Assembly (NCBI GenBank): GCA_013397845.1
Contig: VZTG01007436.1
Span: forward strand, 1,981,981-2,045,980
Origin: Melanocharis versteri
Lineage: Eukaryota; Chordata; Aves; Passeriformes; Melanocharitidae
Reading direction: 5' to 3'
DNA length: 64,000 nt
The notes under the pieces were generated by a model. It saw only the letters and a program-made list of their open reading frames with translations, did not search any database and was not told the origin of the DNA. The stretch's first letter is position 1. Each line of letters begins with the position of its first letter. Positions 1 to 12,720 of the stretch are shown here, piece after piece. Both the position numbers and the translations under genes were made by a program.

Positions 1-631
1 AGCCAATAAACTGTCAAGATGATTGATAATCTAAGCATTATAGCAATATGACTTTCCTGTTCTCCTCTGTGCTTTAGATGATGGTTTCCAAATTGAATTC
101 TTACAGTGTGCTGTATGCTTGTTGGAGAGTCTCTGAGCAAACAGTTGGAAGGAGCTAGCACTCACTAATGCAGGCTTTTAGATTTAAATTTCTGTTATTA
201 TTGGAAGGACTTTTAATTTGGGAAATGTTAAGTGGGAATTCTAACATTGTAATAAGCTTGGTCTCTAAATTTTTGAAATTCTGTTATTTTTATGGCCACC
301 TGGGATGAATCTTGAAATTTCATGTGGCAGATTTCTTTATCTGTACTGTCTTTCAACTAGAGATAACAAAGAGCTGTGCAGTGTGTGTGGGGCTTCTGTG
401 TTCCCTTAAGCAAATTCAGCAGCCGTTTTTCATCATCTTAATGGAAAGTCATTGATCAGACTTGCTCACTTTTTATTTTGGGGAGCTTGGAGGCAATTGA
501 TTTGGATTATTTTTGCATGATGCCTAAAATTAATGGTTTTCATCTTGTACTTTTGTGCTGGCCCCTGGACAGTGACAGGACCAGGACAAAAGAATGATAG
601 ATATTTGTGTTTTGGAGCTGCTCTGTGTGAG

Positions 632-635
<4 letters not shown>
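1..635. other. Non-coding DNA, no gene seen
   Basis: Ordinary AT-rich vertebrate sequence with stops in all frames. A short stretch around 560-600 faintly resembles the 3' part of avian CR1 LINEs, but the match is too short to call. No promoter, exon or RNA gene was recognised. Confidence 0.7.
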
Positions 636-668
<33 letters not shown>

Positions 669-735
669 TGGTGTGTTTTTTTTTTTTTTTTTTTTTTTTG
701 GTGTGTGTTGGTTTGGTTTTGTTTTGTTTTGTTGA
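636..735. repeat. Poly-T / T-G low-complexity tract
   Basis: A run of 32 T (636-667) is followed by a short GT-rich spacer, a second run of 24 T (676-699), then GTGTGTG and several GTTTT units. It reads as poly-Phe on + and poly-Lys on -, which creates spurious open frames of about 100 codons here. No gene body flanks it as a poly(A) tail would require, so it is called simple sequence and not a retrocopy tail. Confidence 0.9.
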
Positions 736-2578
736 AGTTTGCCAGTACATCAGTTTCCTGTTTGTATCCATTTCTTTTTCCTTTAGCCAGAAGTTAGCAC
801 TCCTGCACTGGCTGAAGAAATTTTACACAGGTAATCCTCATTAACATGCATCAGTTGATAAATTCTGCATACTTCTGTGATCCCTTGTGGAGTGAGGTCC
901 CAGCCAGTTGATATTTTTACTTCAGCTGTGTAAATTTTTTTTTGACCCCAATTCACTGGCCATCACAGCCAGACCCCAGATTCTGGGGATTTGAGTACAA
1001 ATATTTCTGGAGTGATATTTAAACTTTGGGCAGTAAGTGCCGTTTCTTGCCCAGTTTTGCTATAAACATTTCCCTATTGGAATTAATTGTGTTATATAGG
1101 TGAATGTAAAGTGCTGCTGTATTAGCGAAACAAACCTTTATTCAGTAGGTTTTTCACTGCATGGTCAGCATGAATGATTTGGGCTTTGGGTTAACCTGTT
1201 TTTGTTGGGAACCATCAAACTGAAAAATCATGGGTGAATTGATGTGCCCTCACCAGTGATGCCCTCACTGCTCCCCACATGTGCTGGAAGATATCTCCCT
1301 CAGTTCTTGGCTGCTGGGGGTAAAGTCCCATGATGCTTCCATTCCTGTGGAACTGCTGGTGAACTGTTTCTTTGAGCACTGGGCATGAGACTGTGGAAAG
1401 GCACTAGATCCCAGTAAAAGCTGTTGACCTGTGTGGAAAGTTGGTGGGTTAAGTAGATTGGTGAAAGGCTTTTTGTGTCAGTAGGAACTAGATTAGAGAT
1501 GGTAGCTTCAGAACTTTGTTAATTCTACAGTTCATGCATCTTTTAGAGCAGTCAGAGCTGAGAAAATAATCTGTCCCTGTTTATACCTCTAGGGTAGTTC
1601 TCCAGAAAGAGTCTTTTGCTTTCAGCTTTGTCTTTGTTCCTTCACCTTCTCTCCTCTTCCTACAGTCAACCCATCTTTTTTCCACTGACAGTTCGCCAGT
1701 TTAAGTTGTGCTTCTTTTATGTTGCCAGGATGATCTAGTGTGTTGCTGTGTTCACAAAATTGCACGAAAGCACTCTGTCAGATAACGGGGATAGACCAGG
1801 AATGACTTTGAGAGGTATTCCAGAGAATGGATTGGTAAGGAACTTGGGGGTTTATTGCATCCTCTTGTAAGTTAGAGGAAGGGAACTTCCGGATTTAATC
1901 CAAACCTAGAAACAGACCTGATGTACGGTGAATCTTTTAGCTGGGCTTTGCCCAATCTTCAGGAGAAATTTGTCTCGGTTTTAGCGATCTTTCTAAGGTG
2001 TCTTGTTCTGCCTCTCTACTTTTTGGAGTGCTTGCTTTTTATTCCAGGAAGAACTGGAATAAAGTAGTGTTTGCTGGTACTGAAGCCCTTCATTTTTGGG
2101 GTAACTGCCAGGCTTAAGCCAGAATAAATAGAAGGTTCTATTAAGATTCAGGCAGGTGGAGAATAGGTGTTGACAGCTATGATAGCCAAATTAGATTGAT
2201 TGTGTGCTCCTTGGAATTATGTTTCTTAGAATTTTTGAGTCAAATTCTAGTTGTGTCACTCTCCTGCTAAAATGAAGCTAATCTGGCCATTATTTCTTTG
2301 CAACCCAAAGACTTCCCAATGCAACACTGAACTTGTTCTCATCCACAAGCATAAAAGGCTAAAGCTTAATTTACTTCTGAAAAATTAGAGCTTGTGTTTT
2401 GCAAAAACAACTGGGGAACAGTGAACTAAGTATAAACACACTACTGCACTGTGCTATTACAATTTTATTTTGTCAGCTTTTTAAAGACCCTTACAGTTAT
2501 TTTAATCAGTACTTGCTGAAAGGAAGAAAAAAGTTTCACAGTCAACTTTTTTACTCCTATTTGCATGATTACTTGTGG
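736..2578. other. Non-coding DNA, nothing recognised
   Basis: AT-rich unique sequence with dense stops on both strands. No known repeat, exon with paired splice sites, or RNA gene was recognised. Confidence 0.65.
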
Positions 2579-2634
2579 TTTTTTTTCTTCTTTTTTTTTC
2601 TTCTCTTTTTTTCCCCTTTATTTTTCTTTTTGTA
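2579..2634 (+). repeat. Pyrimidine-rich tract ending in an acceptor-like AG
   Basis: A T/C-only tract of about 55 bases ends in TTTTTGTAACAG. It resembles a splice acceptor on the + strand, but no open frame and donor follow (the next 30 bases contain an 11-A run), so it is called low-complexity sequence. Intronic pyrimidine tracts of this kind are common. Confidence 0.7.
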
Positions 2635-5600
2635 ACAGTGATTATTAAAAAAAAAAAGTTTAATAATGGCTTGTCTACCAAAGCAAGTGGAAACTGTTCC
2701 AGAACACATTTGGTTGTGTTAGAACAGATTTCTCTTCTCCCTAGATGTTCCTAGGGTAGATTGACCTTTTCTTTTTTTAAAATTTTATTCCTTCCCAAGG
2801 GAAGAGTGGTGGAGACCAACTGTATAGTGGAGTGATAGAAGCAAACCATGAATTTATAATATGAGCAAAGGATCTTAGACATGCAGGGAAAGGATGCATC
2901 TATTTAATTGGTTCTCCCCACCTTCTCTGTCCAGTAGGATCTGAGATGGTGTACACAGCTTCATGGTGCCTATTAAAATTTTGTTGTCTTTTAAAGCTGA
3001 CTTTTAACTTTCCTGGCATGTGATATGTTGATAAGAAAAAAAAAAAAGTCTGTAGTAACATTATTTGCTATTGTTCACCTGTTGTTTCTGTCATGGATGT
3101 TATAGTGATTGGGAGGCATTACCTTTTTATTATTTAATAGCTTTAAAATCTACAGTTCTTTGGCCAAATGTGTCTGCTGTAAACAAATGATTACTAGATT
3201 CACTTAAAGGGATGCATTTGTACTGTACCGATTTTGTGTTATATGATTTGGAAAAAGCAAGGTGTACCTTGACACCTTCAGCTGAGGTTTTTGTGTAACT
3301 GGGCATTTTTTTATGTGAAGGGGAAAAAATGCAATATTTTTCTTTCTTCCTAGCCATACATCATATTCTTAGTCTTGACTGTCTATAAAACAACGTAGGC
3401 AGCCACTTTGTAACTGTTCTAGAAGTAGCACATTAAGTGTTCAGCTGTGTAGGTAATGATGATTGTGCAGAATCGAGCACTGCTTGTGCATTCATTGCTA
3501 ATAGCTCCCCATCATTGGGTCGATTTGTACTGGGGGTTTTTTTCCCCCTTCAGATGAAAGATGGTTTTGTGTAGATGTTATTTCATCCATTTCGCCCCAG
3601 GAAAGACATTAGTAATTTATAAATAAAATACACATAAATATAGGAGAAATGAAATGGTAGATTTTTTACAACAAGGACACTGCTAGTTTCAGGACTGTGA
3701 GGTAAAGTTGAAATAGTTTTACTTGCTGACATATCAACTGTTGAAGTTTAGAACTAGGAAAGTTAATTAATTCATGTAGCTTGCATAGAGGAGAAGTCCT
3801 GGCTTGAGTGTCTGATCCGTTAGAAAAAGGAGCAATAAATATCTTATTTTCTGAGCTTTTGATTGTAACTCCAAGTGATACTACTCATCCAGCAAATTTA
3901 GCATGTTCTTTATGTGACGGAGACCTCAGCTGTGGCTCCATATAGCTGCATGGAGGTGAGAGCTTGCAGAAAAAGGGTTTTGGTCTTTTTAAAATTTATT
4001 TTATTTCTTTATTAACAGGTGGGATTTGCAAGAATGTTCTTTTTTTTCCCCACCTCTCTGGGGTGGGCATGAAGCTGGCTGAGCTCACTAAAGTCTTACT
4101 GTCTATCCCAAATAGTGGATATGAAAAATAGAAATTTTTACAAGACCTTTCTAATTCTGTGTCTGATTGTCCATTAGATTTTAATGCTGTAATTAAGTCT
4201 GCTATCTTCTGATTGTTTAAAGTTATAGATCCCTACTTAAATGTAGGCATTTTTTTCTTAGATGCTTTTTTTTCATTTTTTCCTTCAGGGATTGTTTTAT
4301 TGTTAGGTATTCTCCTATTTTCCTTAGGGTTTGTTTGCTTTGTTTGTGGACTTTCCATTGTCTACAGTTCAGAAACATTGAGAAGCTGACTACATTCCGT
4401 TTCTGCAATATTTTCTGAAAAGTTACTTGTTTTCAGAGTGTTTTCATATTTAAATGGTGAAGGATCTGCTGATAAACTAACAAATAGGGTTAGTTGCAGA
4501 GTGGGATGGCAAATCTTGAATCATATCCCCAGTTCAAAGTCACCTTATTGATTAGCTGAATAAATACACTAGCAAAAAGAGGAAAAAATGTTTAGATCAT
4601 CTTATCTTTTAAAATAAAACTTACAAAATAATGACCATTGATCAGAACAGTTTTCTACAAGTAGTTGTAGAAAGAGTACATAAAGTGTGGTAAATTTTTG
4701 ATCAAATCTGTTTAGTGAGAAGGAAATATTGTGCAATAGTTGTTTGATGGGGTCCAGTTGTGGGTTCAGGGAAGCCCCAGGTCCTGCTCTGTGCCTTGCA
4801 GTGCTGTTCTGGAGCCCAGCAGTGTTGGGGTTTGTGTGATCTGTCCATGGTAGCTCTGCTCTACTTTGCCATTGCCTGTCCCAGTCTTGTTTCTTCCAGG
4901 CCTAAAGACATGCTTAGGTTACGCAGGGGGTGCAACTTCCTTTGAGAAGGTGATAAAGCAAAAGAACATTTCTATTCTAGAGGGAACCCTAGAGGAAAGA
5001 ACTTGGAAAGCACTCTCCACTCCCCTTTTCAAGTCAACTAGTTCATTTCTGGATGTGGCCAGTAATAGGGCTGTGAGCTTGGAAAATGAATGATTGCTTT
5101 GTGGGTGTATATTTCTGCTGCAATTTTCCTCCATGCTCTTTAACAACAACTATTTGAGTATTGATCTGCTAGTGCCTAATAGCTTAGAAACACTGTGAAT
5201 GTGATATGAGGATTAGAAAACTATGCCCCTAAACCCAAAAGCATTGAATACATATATATTCATCTCCTTGTGATTTAGTTCTGATTGAAATTTATGGTAC
5301 TGGTCATGTGAGTGAAATTATAGGATGGTGACTCTGAGTGCTTTTTATATGTCTGGAAAAGCATGTGGGATACAGGAACGTGATTAAGTGAACTATAATA
5401 AATTGCTTACTTTGCAAAATTGGTCACCAATTATTAAGTAAGACTATTTAGACTGTTTAAACATAGAAGGAAAACTGGATAGGGTTCAAAGTACACAAAA
5501 ATGCTTTGTTTTGCTTAGCTGATCAATGGAAAAGAACAACTCTGTGTGGTTTTGCTTTACATTAAAAAAAAATCAACACTTACCATAAATTGTTAGGCAT

Positions 5601-7679
5601 GGGGATTTTTTTCATGTCAGTCAAAATAATTTTTCAACAGAGCATGAAAATGGAAGACTGAGAATCTGAATGGTTCTGCTTTAGAATCACACTGAAAGTT
5701 TTTTATTTTATGTAAATAGAGATTGATGGAACATTTTACACAGAGTGCAGGTTTTTGACAAAAAGTATTGATGGTTGCTTTCAGTAAGTGTTACTGGAGA
5801 TGACAGAACATTGCATTTTAAGATGAATTACAGTAGAAACTCCCTCTTTGGGAATGTCATACATTTTATTTCATCTGTTGTTTTGAGAAAGAATGACTAA
5901 AGTCATAAATACCACAGACTGATCTCTCTTTCCTTAACATCTTATAGATCTTGCGTTAGTTTGCAGTGCTTAGTAGAAGTATATTAAAAGTAATTAGGAA
6001 GCTGCATGTTTTTTACTAAGATCTACTTACTGTACTTTGTGGATTTTTAAGTATCAACTTGTTTTGATGCTAATCCTAAAGGAATGGCCCTTTGATTTTT
6101 ATATTGGCTTATATTTAAACCTCCAGAAAAACAAAATGCTTTGTCTGATGCATTTGGAGGCAAATGAAATTCAGAGGTCTGGTTTGAGTGATAGGAGACT
6201 TCTTTTTTCAAAGGCAAGTTGATCAACTTTACAGCTCCCAATGCTAAATTTTCAATCAACACTTCCAAAAGCATTGCAATGTCTATAAACACAAGAGGGG
6301 TTTTCGAAATGTTTTGTCCTGCTTCTGTGCCTAGTTTTGCTGCAATCTCTCTTGAAGTGATAACAGAAAACCAGACACCTGGGATGGCTGAATTCCTGGA
6401 ACTGAAAATGCAAGTGGGATTTGGATAGTGAAATGAGATGATTTCGGTCAATGGGAATTGTAAGCAGTGCTTAGTAGAAGATCAATTCTCTTATAAATGT
6501 ACATTTGCACTTTGTATTTTACATGTTTTTAAATTGTCCTGTGGTTAAATTAGTTTTTAGCTTAAACAAGAGATACAGTCTCTGCATTGTTTATGATTGT
6601 TGCTTTCAAATTCTGAGGAATTCACCCTCCTGCACCCCTGCAATTCCTTAAGAAGCCAGAAGGGAGGTTTGAGAAAACATTGGGCAATTGAGGGTGCCAC
6701 TATTAAGGAAATTTCGAGGGAGGACACAACGTGAACTTGGACTCCTCTGCAGGTTTCATAGCTGATAATGACAGCTTGAAAAGAAAGACCTGGAAATGTC
6801 TTCTTGGAAAAGTGATAAGTTTAGCATAGATCAGCTTCTGGGTGTATTTTTCAAGCCTTCTAAAGAACGTTCTCTTTTCTGAATTATAAAAGAGCAATAG
6901 TGACATTTTAATGATGAATTTATGTCTAAAAGGGAATATAGCCAAAAGAGTATTGTCACCCTAAAGAAAAAAAAGCTTGTGTAAAGAAGGCTTGTGCTTT
7001 AGAAAGGAGCATGGAGAAAGTGACAAATTGAGTATCAACAGTAAAACTGAGCTTATCCTAGACTGCCTCATTTCTGTGTTAGCATTCTAATACCACTTCT
7101 CACTGCTTACTGAAAATCAGCTATTTCTTGCCCGCAACTGGATTATCTTCTGAGAACAGGGTTGGATTTTTCTTTATTACTTCTATGCTCTTGAAAATTA
7201 TTCCTTGTAAAAGGAACTTATTTTGTTTTATCATTCTTCCCACAATGAATATTTCTTATTGCTGCTTTGATGGAAAAACGTTACTATTTTTTTTTCTTTA
7301 AATGTATTCATTTTCCCTGTTCTTACAACATAATATTGCCCAAAATTATTCTGAACCTAGATAGATATGGATCTGTTTTGTATATTGATTCTTTTCTTTC
7401 ACCACTTAATGGCTTCTTTTAACAATATTATGGTGTCCTGGCTTGGATCCATGCTCTAAACTGAACTGAGGAACATGCCATTGAATCGTGGCTGTTCAAT
7501 TGTTTAACAGACTAAGCCCATCCCTTGTCCCAAATCCCCTGGGGCATTCCATATTTGAATGGTGAACACCAGTCAGGTAATTATTAGATAACAAGGCATA
7601 GGCATCTTTTTAACTATCGAGTGAACTGGTTAAATACACATAAGGTTTAATGTGGAATTTGTCTTTTACAATGGACTGA
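2635..7679. other. Non-coding DNA, no supported gene
   Basis: Unique AT-rich sequence with short A runs (2647-2657, 3036-3047). The longest open frame is 134 codons on the minus strand at 6047-6451. It has no recognised domain, no splice context and overlaps an open frame on the other strand, so it is taken as chance. No repeats of known family were recognised. Confidence 0.6.
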
Positions 7680-8620
7680 AGTTTGTCACTCGATGTCTTG
7701 CAGTATTCAATAGCTTATCCTCTTGTTTAGTTTGTAGATCCTCAATTGACTTCTTGATGGCCTCATTTTCCCTGCATGTTGCTGGCCTGAGATGGAATAC
7801 ATGGAAACTCTTCCCTGACTGATTTGGTCGAGGACTGTCATTGTTTCTGCTGCATCAGTGTCCAGCAGCTGGGCCTGAAACAAATCTCTTTTCCACAGGT
7901 AGAGCACTGATTTCCCAGCTCCTCTAACAAACTGTTCATTTCTCCATAAGAAAACATCCTGGCAGATTGTAGCAAGCTGTTGTTTTGTAGCAGGCTGCTG
8001 CATAGCAGGCAGTGTTGTGAAATGAATCATGCCTTTTTGAAAAATGCCAATTTATTAATGTCTGGATAATCAACCTTAGTTGGAGGAAGGAAATTAATAA
8101 TCAACTGCTGTACTGAGAATGGTCGTCTACTGGTGCCAAGCTTGAGGAAAATATAAAACTTTGTGGAAGAAAAAGTCATTTCCCTATTTTGTAAATGTCC
8201 TAAAAATTCCAAATGTATTAGAGTCAACTCCAGGACAAGATTTAAACAGACATTTCAAGGGGACCTTAATCCATGAAATCATCCTATCCTGCAGCCAAAA
8301 CCCCACCTTCTAACTCCTGAATAAATAGATTCTCATGACAGAATAATTCATCTCCAGTCATGAAAGCATCAGCTTTAAACGACAGCTTGTAGAGACCCTG
8401 TGCTTGTTAGGGCCAGATCAGCAGCCCAGATGCCTTGAATGTAAACTCATGAAGGGAAGATTAATTTATCTGTCATCCTATGCTTTGACAGTTGTTGTAA
8501 ATCTGATTTAACTCTGAACAGAAATAGAGGGACCTTTGAATTTATAAGGGTGATACTAAGAAAACCTAACCTAGGCTCTGTGAGCCTTGAAGAAACAAAA
8601 TGTACTTAGACTCAATGAGA
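7680..8620 (-). other. Possible decayed retrocopy or pseudogene, unidentified
   Basis: On the minus strand two open frames lie nearly end to end in different frames: 8227 to 8027 (66 codons) and 8030 to 7707 (107 codons). A third frame around 7770-7690 gives a charged, coiled-coil-like peptide (segment IEDLQTKQEDKLL). Coding-like text jumping between frames is what a frameshifted processed pseudogene looks like. I could not match it to any protein family, there is no poly(A) tail, and chance remains a good explanation. Confidence 0.15.
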
Positions 8621-11600
8621 TCTTAAGTAATCTTTAGGCATAAAAAACAACAACAAAAAAAGTGGGCAAGGCTCACTTTCCACTGGCAGTGTCTGTGTGG
8701 GTGCACTGGTGTGGAAGTCCACTGGAACTCTCCCTGATGAATAGAAGCAGAAGCAAGCCTGTGTTTACTGATCAGTGGTAGCAGACAACTCTATCAGCCA
8801 AGGGCGTGTGCTTTTACTGAAAATATGTTGGCCCTGTTTTTAGAAGTTTTCCTTTTCTGATGTTTTAAACTTTACCAAAGCTATTTTTTTACCTTTTTGG
8901 AAATTAATGAGGCTGTCAGACTGATTTATTATGGAATGAGCTCTGTGCAGATTTTATACATCTATGATAGTACATTTGTAAAATCTGAATGAAAATTCTG
9001 ACAGTCCTGCATTCAATGGAGATGGGCTGTTGTCTGATAGTAGGACCATTTGTCTGTGGAATCAGAACAGGTTGTTAAAGCCAGGAAAAGTTTTCAGGTT
9101 AGTTTTCTGCTCTGCTACTATTTTGTGCACCGTGGGAACTGAACAATAAAGAGTGTCTTCTTTCTTATTCCACATGCTCCAAATTAAACATAGTATAATA
9201 GCTGTGGAAATTTGGTTTTCACTTTCATATAAAAAAAATTGAAAATAAATATGTAACACTTCTAAAACCTGAGCTCCCTAGGGAAGAATAATGCTGTTTT
9301 GGGGGGTTAGTATAAGGGCATCTGTAAGTACTGTGGTGTCTGCTGTGACTGTTCAGTGAGAAAAAGGCTTTAATCTTTATGGAAGCAAGTCACAGTTGAT
9401 TTATGCTGAATTCAGACTATATAAAACTTATGAAAACCTGCTTGTAGCATGTTGCTTTACATATAGCTGAGGTCTCTAAATGCATATCATTACTCTGCAG
9501 AACTAGATTGCAGTGAAGTACATGATTTCTATCTGCTAGCAAGTTGGAAACTGCCTTTTCTTGATTATGAGGAGGTGACCTGTGTGTGAACTGCTTCTCT
9601 GTTGGGCTAGAAGTGAACCATGGTGAAAAATCATGCTTCTTCCTCCATAGGATAGAATACTAATGAACACCTTTCCAACTTCTTTACTTCCTGCTGCATC
9701 ACCTGCTAATTTGGAATCTCACATCTGATTTTGTGAAGCTGGTAGCGAGTCAGGGACATCACCTTGTTGTCAGCTTTCAGCAGAAGTTGTCCTGTTTTTC
9801 TCCCTGCAAATTGCAGGAGTGCTAGCTCAGTCCAGAACCACCATAAGGAAGCTGGTTGCCTGTGTCAGTGTGGTCTTTTCCTTCTGGATAAGTTGCAGAA
9901 TCCACATCAGTGGAGGTCAACCAACCTGCTGTTGCTTGCTTTACAAGTGGTTCAAGAGGGATCGACTCTGACTTCTAATGAAATAGAAAGATGTGTATCC
10001 CCACCCTGTTGATTAAATTGCTGAATGAGTGTGTTAGCACAAAAAAAGTATAAAAATAACTTATGTCCGTATGTTTTAAAATGCCTAAAAAAAAAGTGAG
10101 GTACAATTGCTGTCTTCTCTAGGAGTGGAAATGACTATTAAGGTGGAAATGATTTAAAAACCCAAACCCCCAGTCTTTCAGGTGTGAAAGTTAGAGTACT
10201 TGTTGGAATATTAAAGTTTAGGTAGATTTATGAAAAAATTAGATACTTGCACTCTGTGGATTCTGAATGGCTTAATATTATACCCAAAGTTGGTTTTTAG
10301 GATTTCTTTTAAGGAAGTTTTGATGGGTTTTTTTTTCCTCCAGTGATAATGAGGTAAAGTAGCTTAGTTAGACCTGTCTAATTGAGGTTTGTTTTAGAGT
10401 GCAAGCATGTTTTTTTTAAGGTTTTATTACAACTACAGAAATAAAGATAAAGGCAAGTGAAGATGGCATTATGTAACTGAAGTTAGAGTCTGAGACCAAA
10501 ATCATGAGGTAATTTATTTTTTTGAATACTTCAGCTTGATTCGCAACAGATCTGATTTTAATTTCAGGTGTAGTCTGAGTTAGATTTGTAGAAATAAAAA
10601 TGGCAGCATTTCAGTGTACCCTAAAATAATGTCTGCACTTGCTCTGGAGTGTATAAAATTGTCACTGTTGGAGCAAGATGTTGTTTTGACAGTGCTTTGT
10701 ACAACCCAGAACAAAAAAAAATCTTTGCTTCAAAGATTTTCCAGTCTAAGCGATAATGCTATGAATGCTTGCCAGTTTCCTAATCACATGAAGTTTTAAA
10801 ATCCTTCACTGATACTGTGTCATGGTCAGAGATGTTCATATTAACATAGAAAAATAGCAGTCTGTTCATAACTGTAACTCTGAATATTTTTTTGTCTCTT
10901 GAGTAGAAGCAGAAAACTATATTGTGTCTAATTCTTATAGCGACCTGTCATGAAAATAATAAAGATACCTGTCCTAAGCTGAATCCTCTGCTATCCGAGT
11001 ATATGGTTTATTTAGAAATGCAGTAGGAGTGAACTTAGTGGCCTGTAGTAAGTAACAGACTTGTTCTTACTTTGTGCACTCATCTTCTCTGAACATTCTC
11101 CAGGGGTCAGTGGTGGTGCAAGCAGTGCAATTTGCTAAATTTTGCATAACTAGCTCATGAAATGTCTAAGATGAAACTTTATTGTTTGTACACATGCAGT
11201 AATTGTACAAATGAAAGATCCGTATTAGAAAACTTGCCTGAGAATGTTCCTATTGCTTAAAGTAGGAGGCCAGGTTTTGTCACTTTGCTCAGGCAGGGCA
11301 CAGCATGGGGCTGTGGTGTAGTGAGATCCAAGTATTTGAGGAAGGAGCACCAGTTGTGAGGTGATCATGAATACTGATAGTGTTTTCCAGTCAGCAAAAA
11401 AGAGGCATTTTGGTATTTTATATTCTCCTCTTGTTGTAATTGACATCAACTATACAGCTGAGATGGAGAGGCTGAGGGGGTTGTGCATACAGGCTTTGGT
11501 TCTGGACGGTGTGTGATGATAGTGCAGTGAACATATCTTTGGAATTACCCTAATTTTTACTAGTAAAGTGAACAAATTTCTGTGAGATATGGGATCTTGT

Positions 11601-12569
11601 TAAGTTCTTCCCTAATTCTAATGTTTAAAGAACCTAAGTCATCTATAGGCAATCCACTGGTTTCTCTCTTGTGGATTAGTTTTTGCCTATAAAGCAGTGT
11701 CTGAAGTGTATCTCAGACATCTCATTTTAATGGCAATGAACAGAGCAAAGTTATTTTGTAAATAGCTGAGGTGGATAGTCTGGAGACACAAAACAAATCA
11801 GTAGCAGGTGTTACAACCGTTGAGTGCTGCTACAGAAACCTGTTCTGTTTCTGAAGCTGAAGGCATTGAATGAATTGACTGGATGAAGGATGGAGCTGCT
11901 CTAAGAATTGAGTCCTAGAAAATATTTTGCTTTAATTTCTGTAACACTGGAGCAGTCCTTGTTACTGTACAAGCTGACTGCACCCTAAAAATATTTCTCC
12001 AATTTTCATGAAATTTCACACTTTAGAGTTTTTCTTCACATCCTGTGGGCTAAGTGGTTCTCTGTTCTGTGATGCTACAGACAAACATTATTTCAATGAA
12101 ATATGGCATCTAAAGTATAACAGGATGTGAGTTTTTCCAAAGTAAATGAATTCTTCTAGAAATCAATATATACTAGACATCCCTGTAGGGCAAATGTATT
12201 TGCATAAAATAATTTTTCCTACCATAGAATTTAAGCTATTTTGATGAGGAGAAAATTTAACAAAACAAAGCCAAAATTCAACTTTGCAAGATATTTCTAA
12301 ACCTATCTCGCCTTCCACCCCCATTCACTTTTAAAGGCACAGTAGGGAGCCATGGGAAATGTATTTTCATCTAGGGCTGTAGGAGGAATACATATTGTTT
12401 CTTTAAGGCATCAGGTATTGAGAAATGGCAGGGTGAAAAGTTTGACCTGAACTGCCAGATCTGATCTGCAAGGGGGTAATTGAGTTGCCATGTTTTTTTT
12501 CTCCTCGGTTTAAATCAAGTTTTGCTATAGCCTATTTAAGTGTCAGACTGGTAGCAAAACTTGACAACT
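8621..12569. other. Non-coding DNA, nothing recognised
   Basis: AT-rich unique sequence with scattered short T and A runs. Open frames are under 83 codons and none shows recognisable domains, so no gene is called. Confidence 0.65.
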
Positions 12570-12720
12570 TCAGGGTGCAAGCTTGCTTTTGATCGGGATT
12601 TACATGCAAATCATTTTTGCCTTCAACTGTCAACTCCTGTCTTGACGCTCTGAGAGGAGATGCCCACATTTCTTGGAGTTTCTGCTTCTCAAGCCATGGG
12701 TATGTTGGTCAATGCTGTTA
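12570..12720. promoter_or_regulatory. Candidate conserved non-coding element with octamer motif
   Basis: This block contains a perfect octamer ATGCAAAT at 12604-12611, the classic POU-factor site. It has balanced, motif-rich sequence unlike the run-rich DNA around it. The call rests on texture plus one motif; conservation was not tested. It could be ordinary unique sequence. Confidence 0.25.

Noticed and set aside
560..600. Short CR1-like string with ACAGTGACAGGACCAGGAC
   Set aside because: Only a couple of dozen bases resemble CR1; the flanks do not continue the match.
636..735. Poly-T as the reversed poly(A) tail of a processed retrogene
   Set aside because: The sequence on the expected upstream side is itself simple repeat followed by stop-rich DNA, with no target-site duplication.
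6047..6451. 134-codon minus-strand frame with a fairly protein-like middle
   Set aside because: No family match from memory, an overlapping + frame is open too, and the length is expected by chance.
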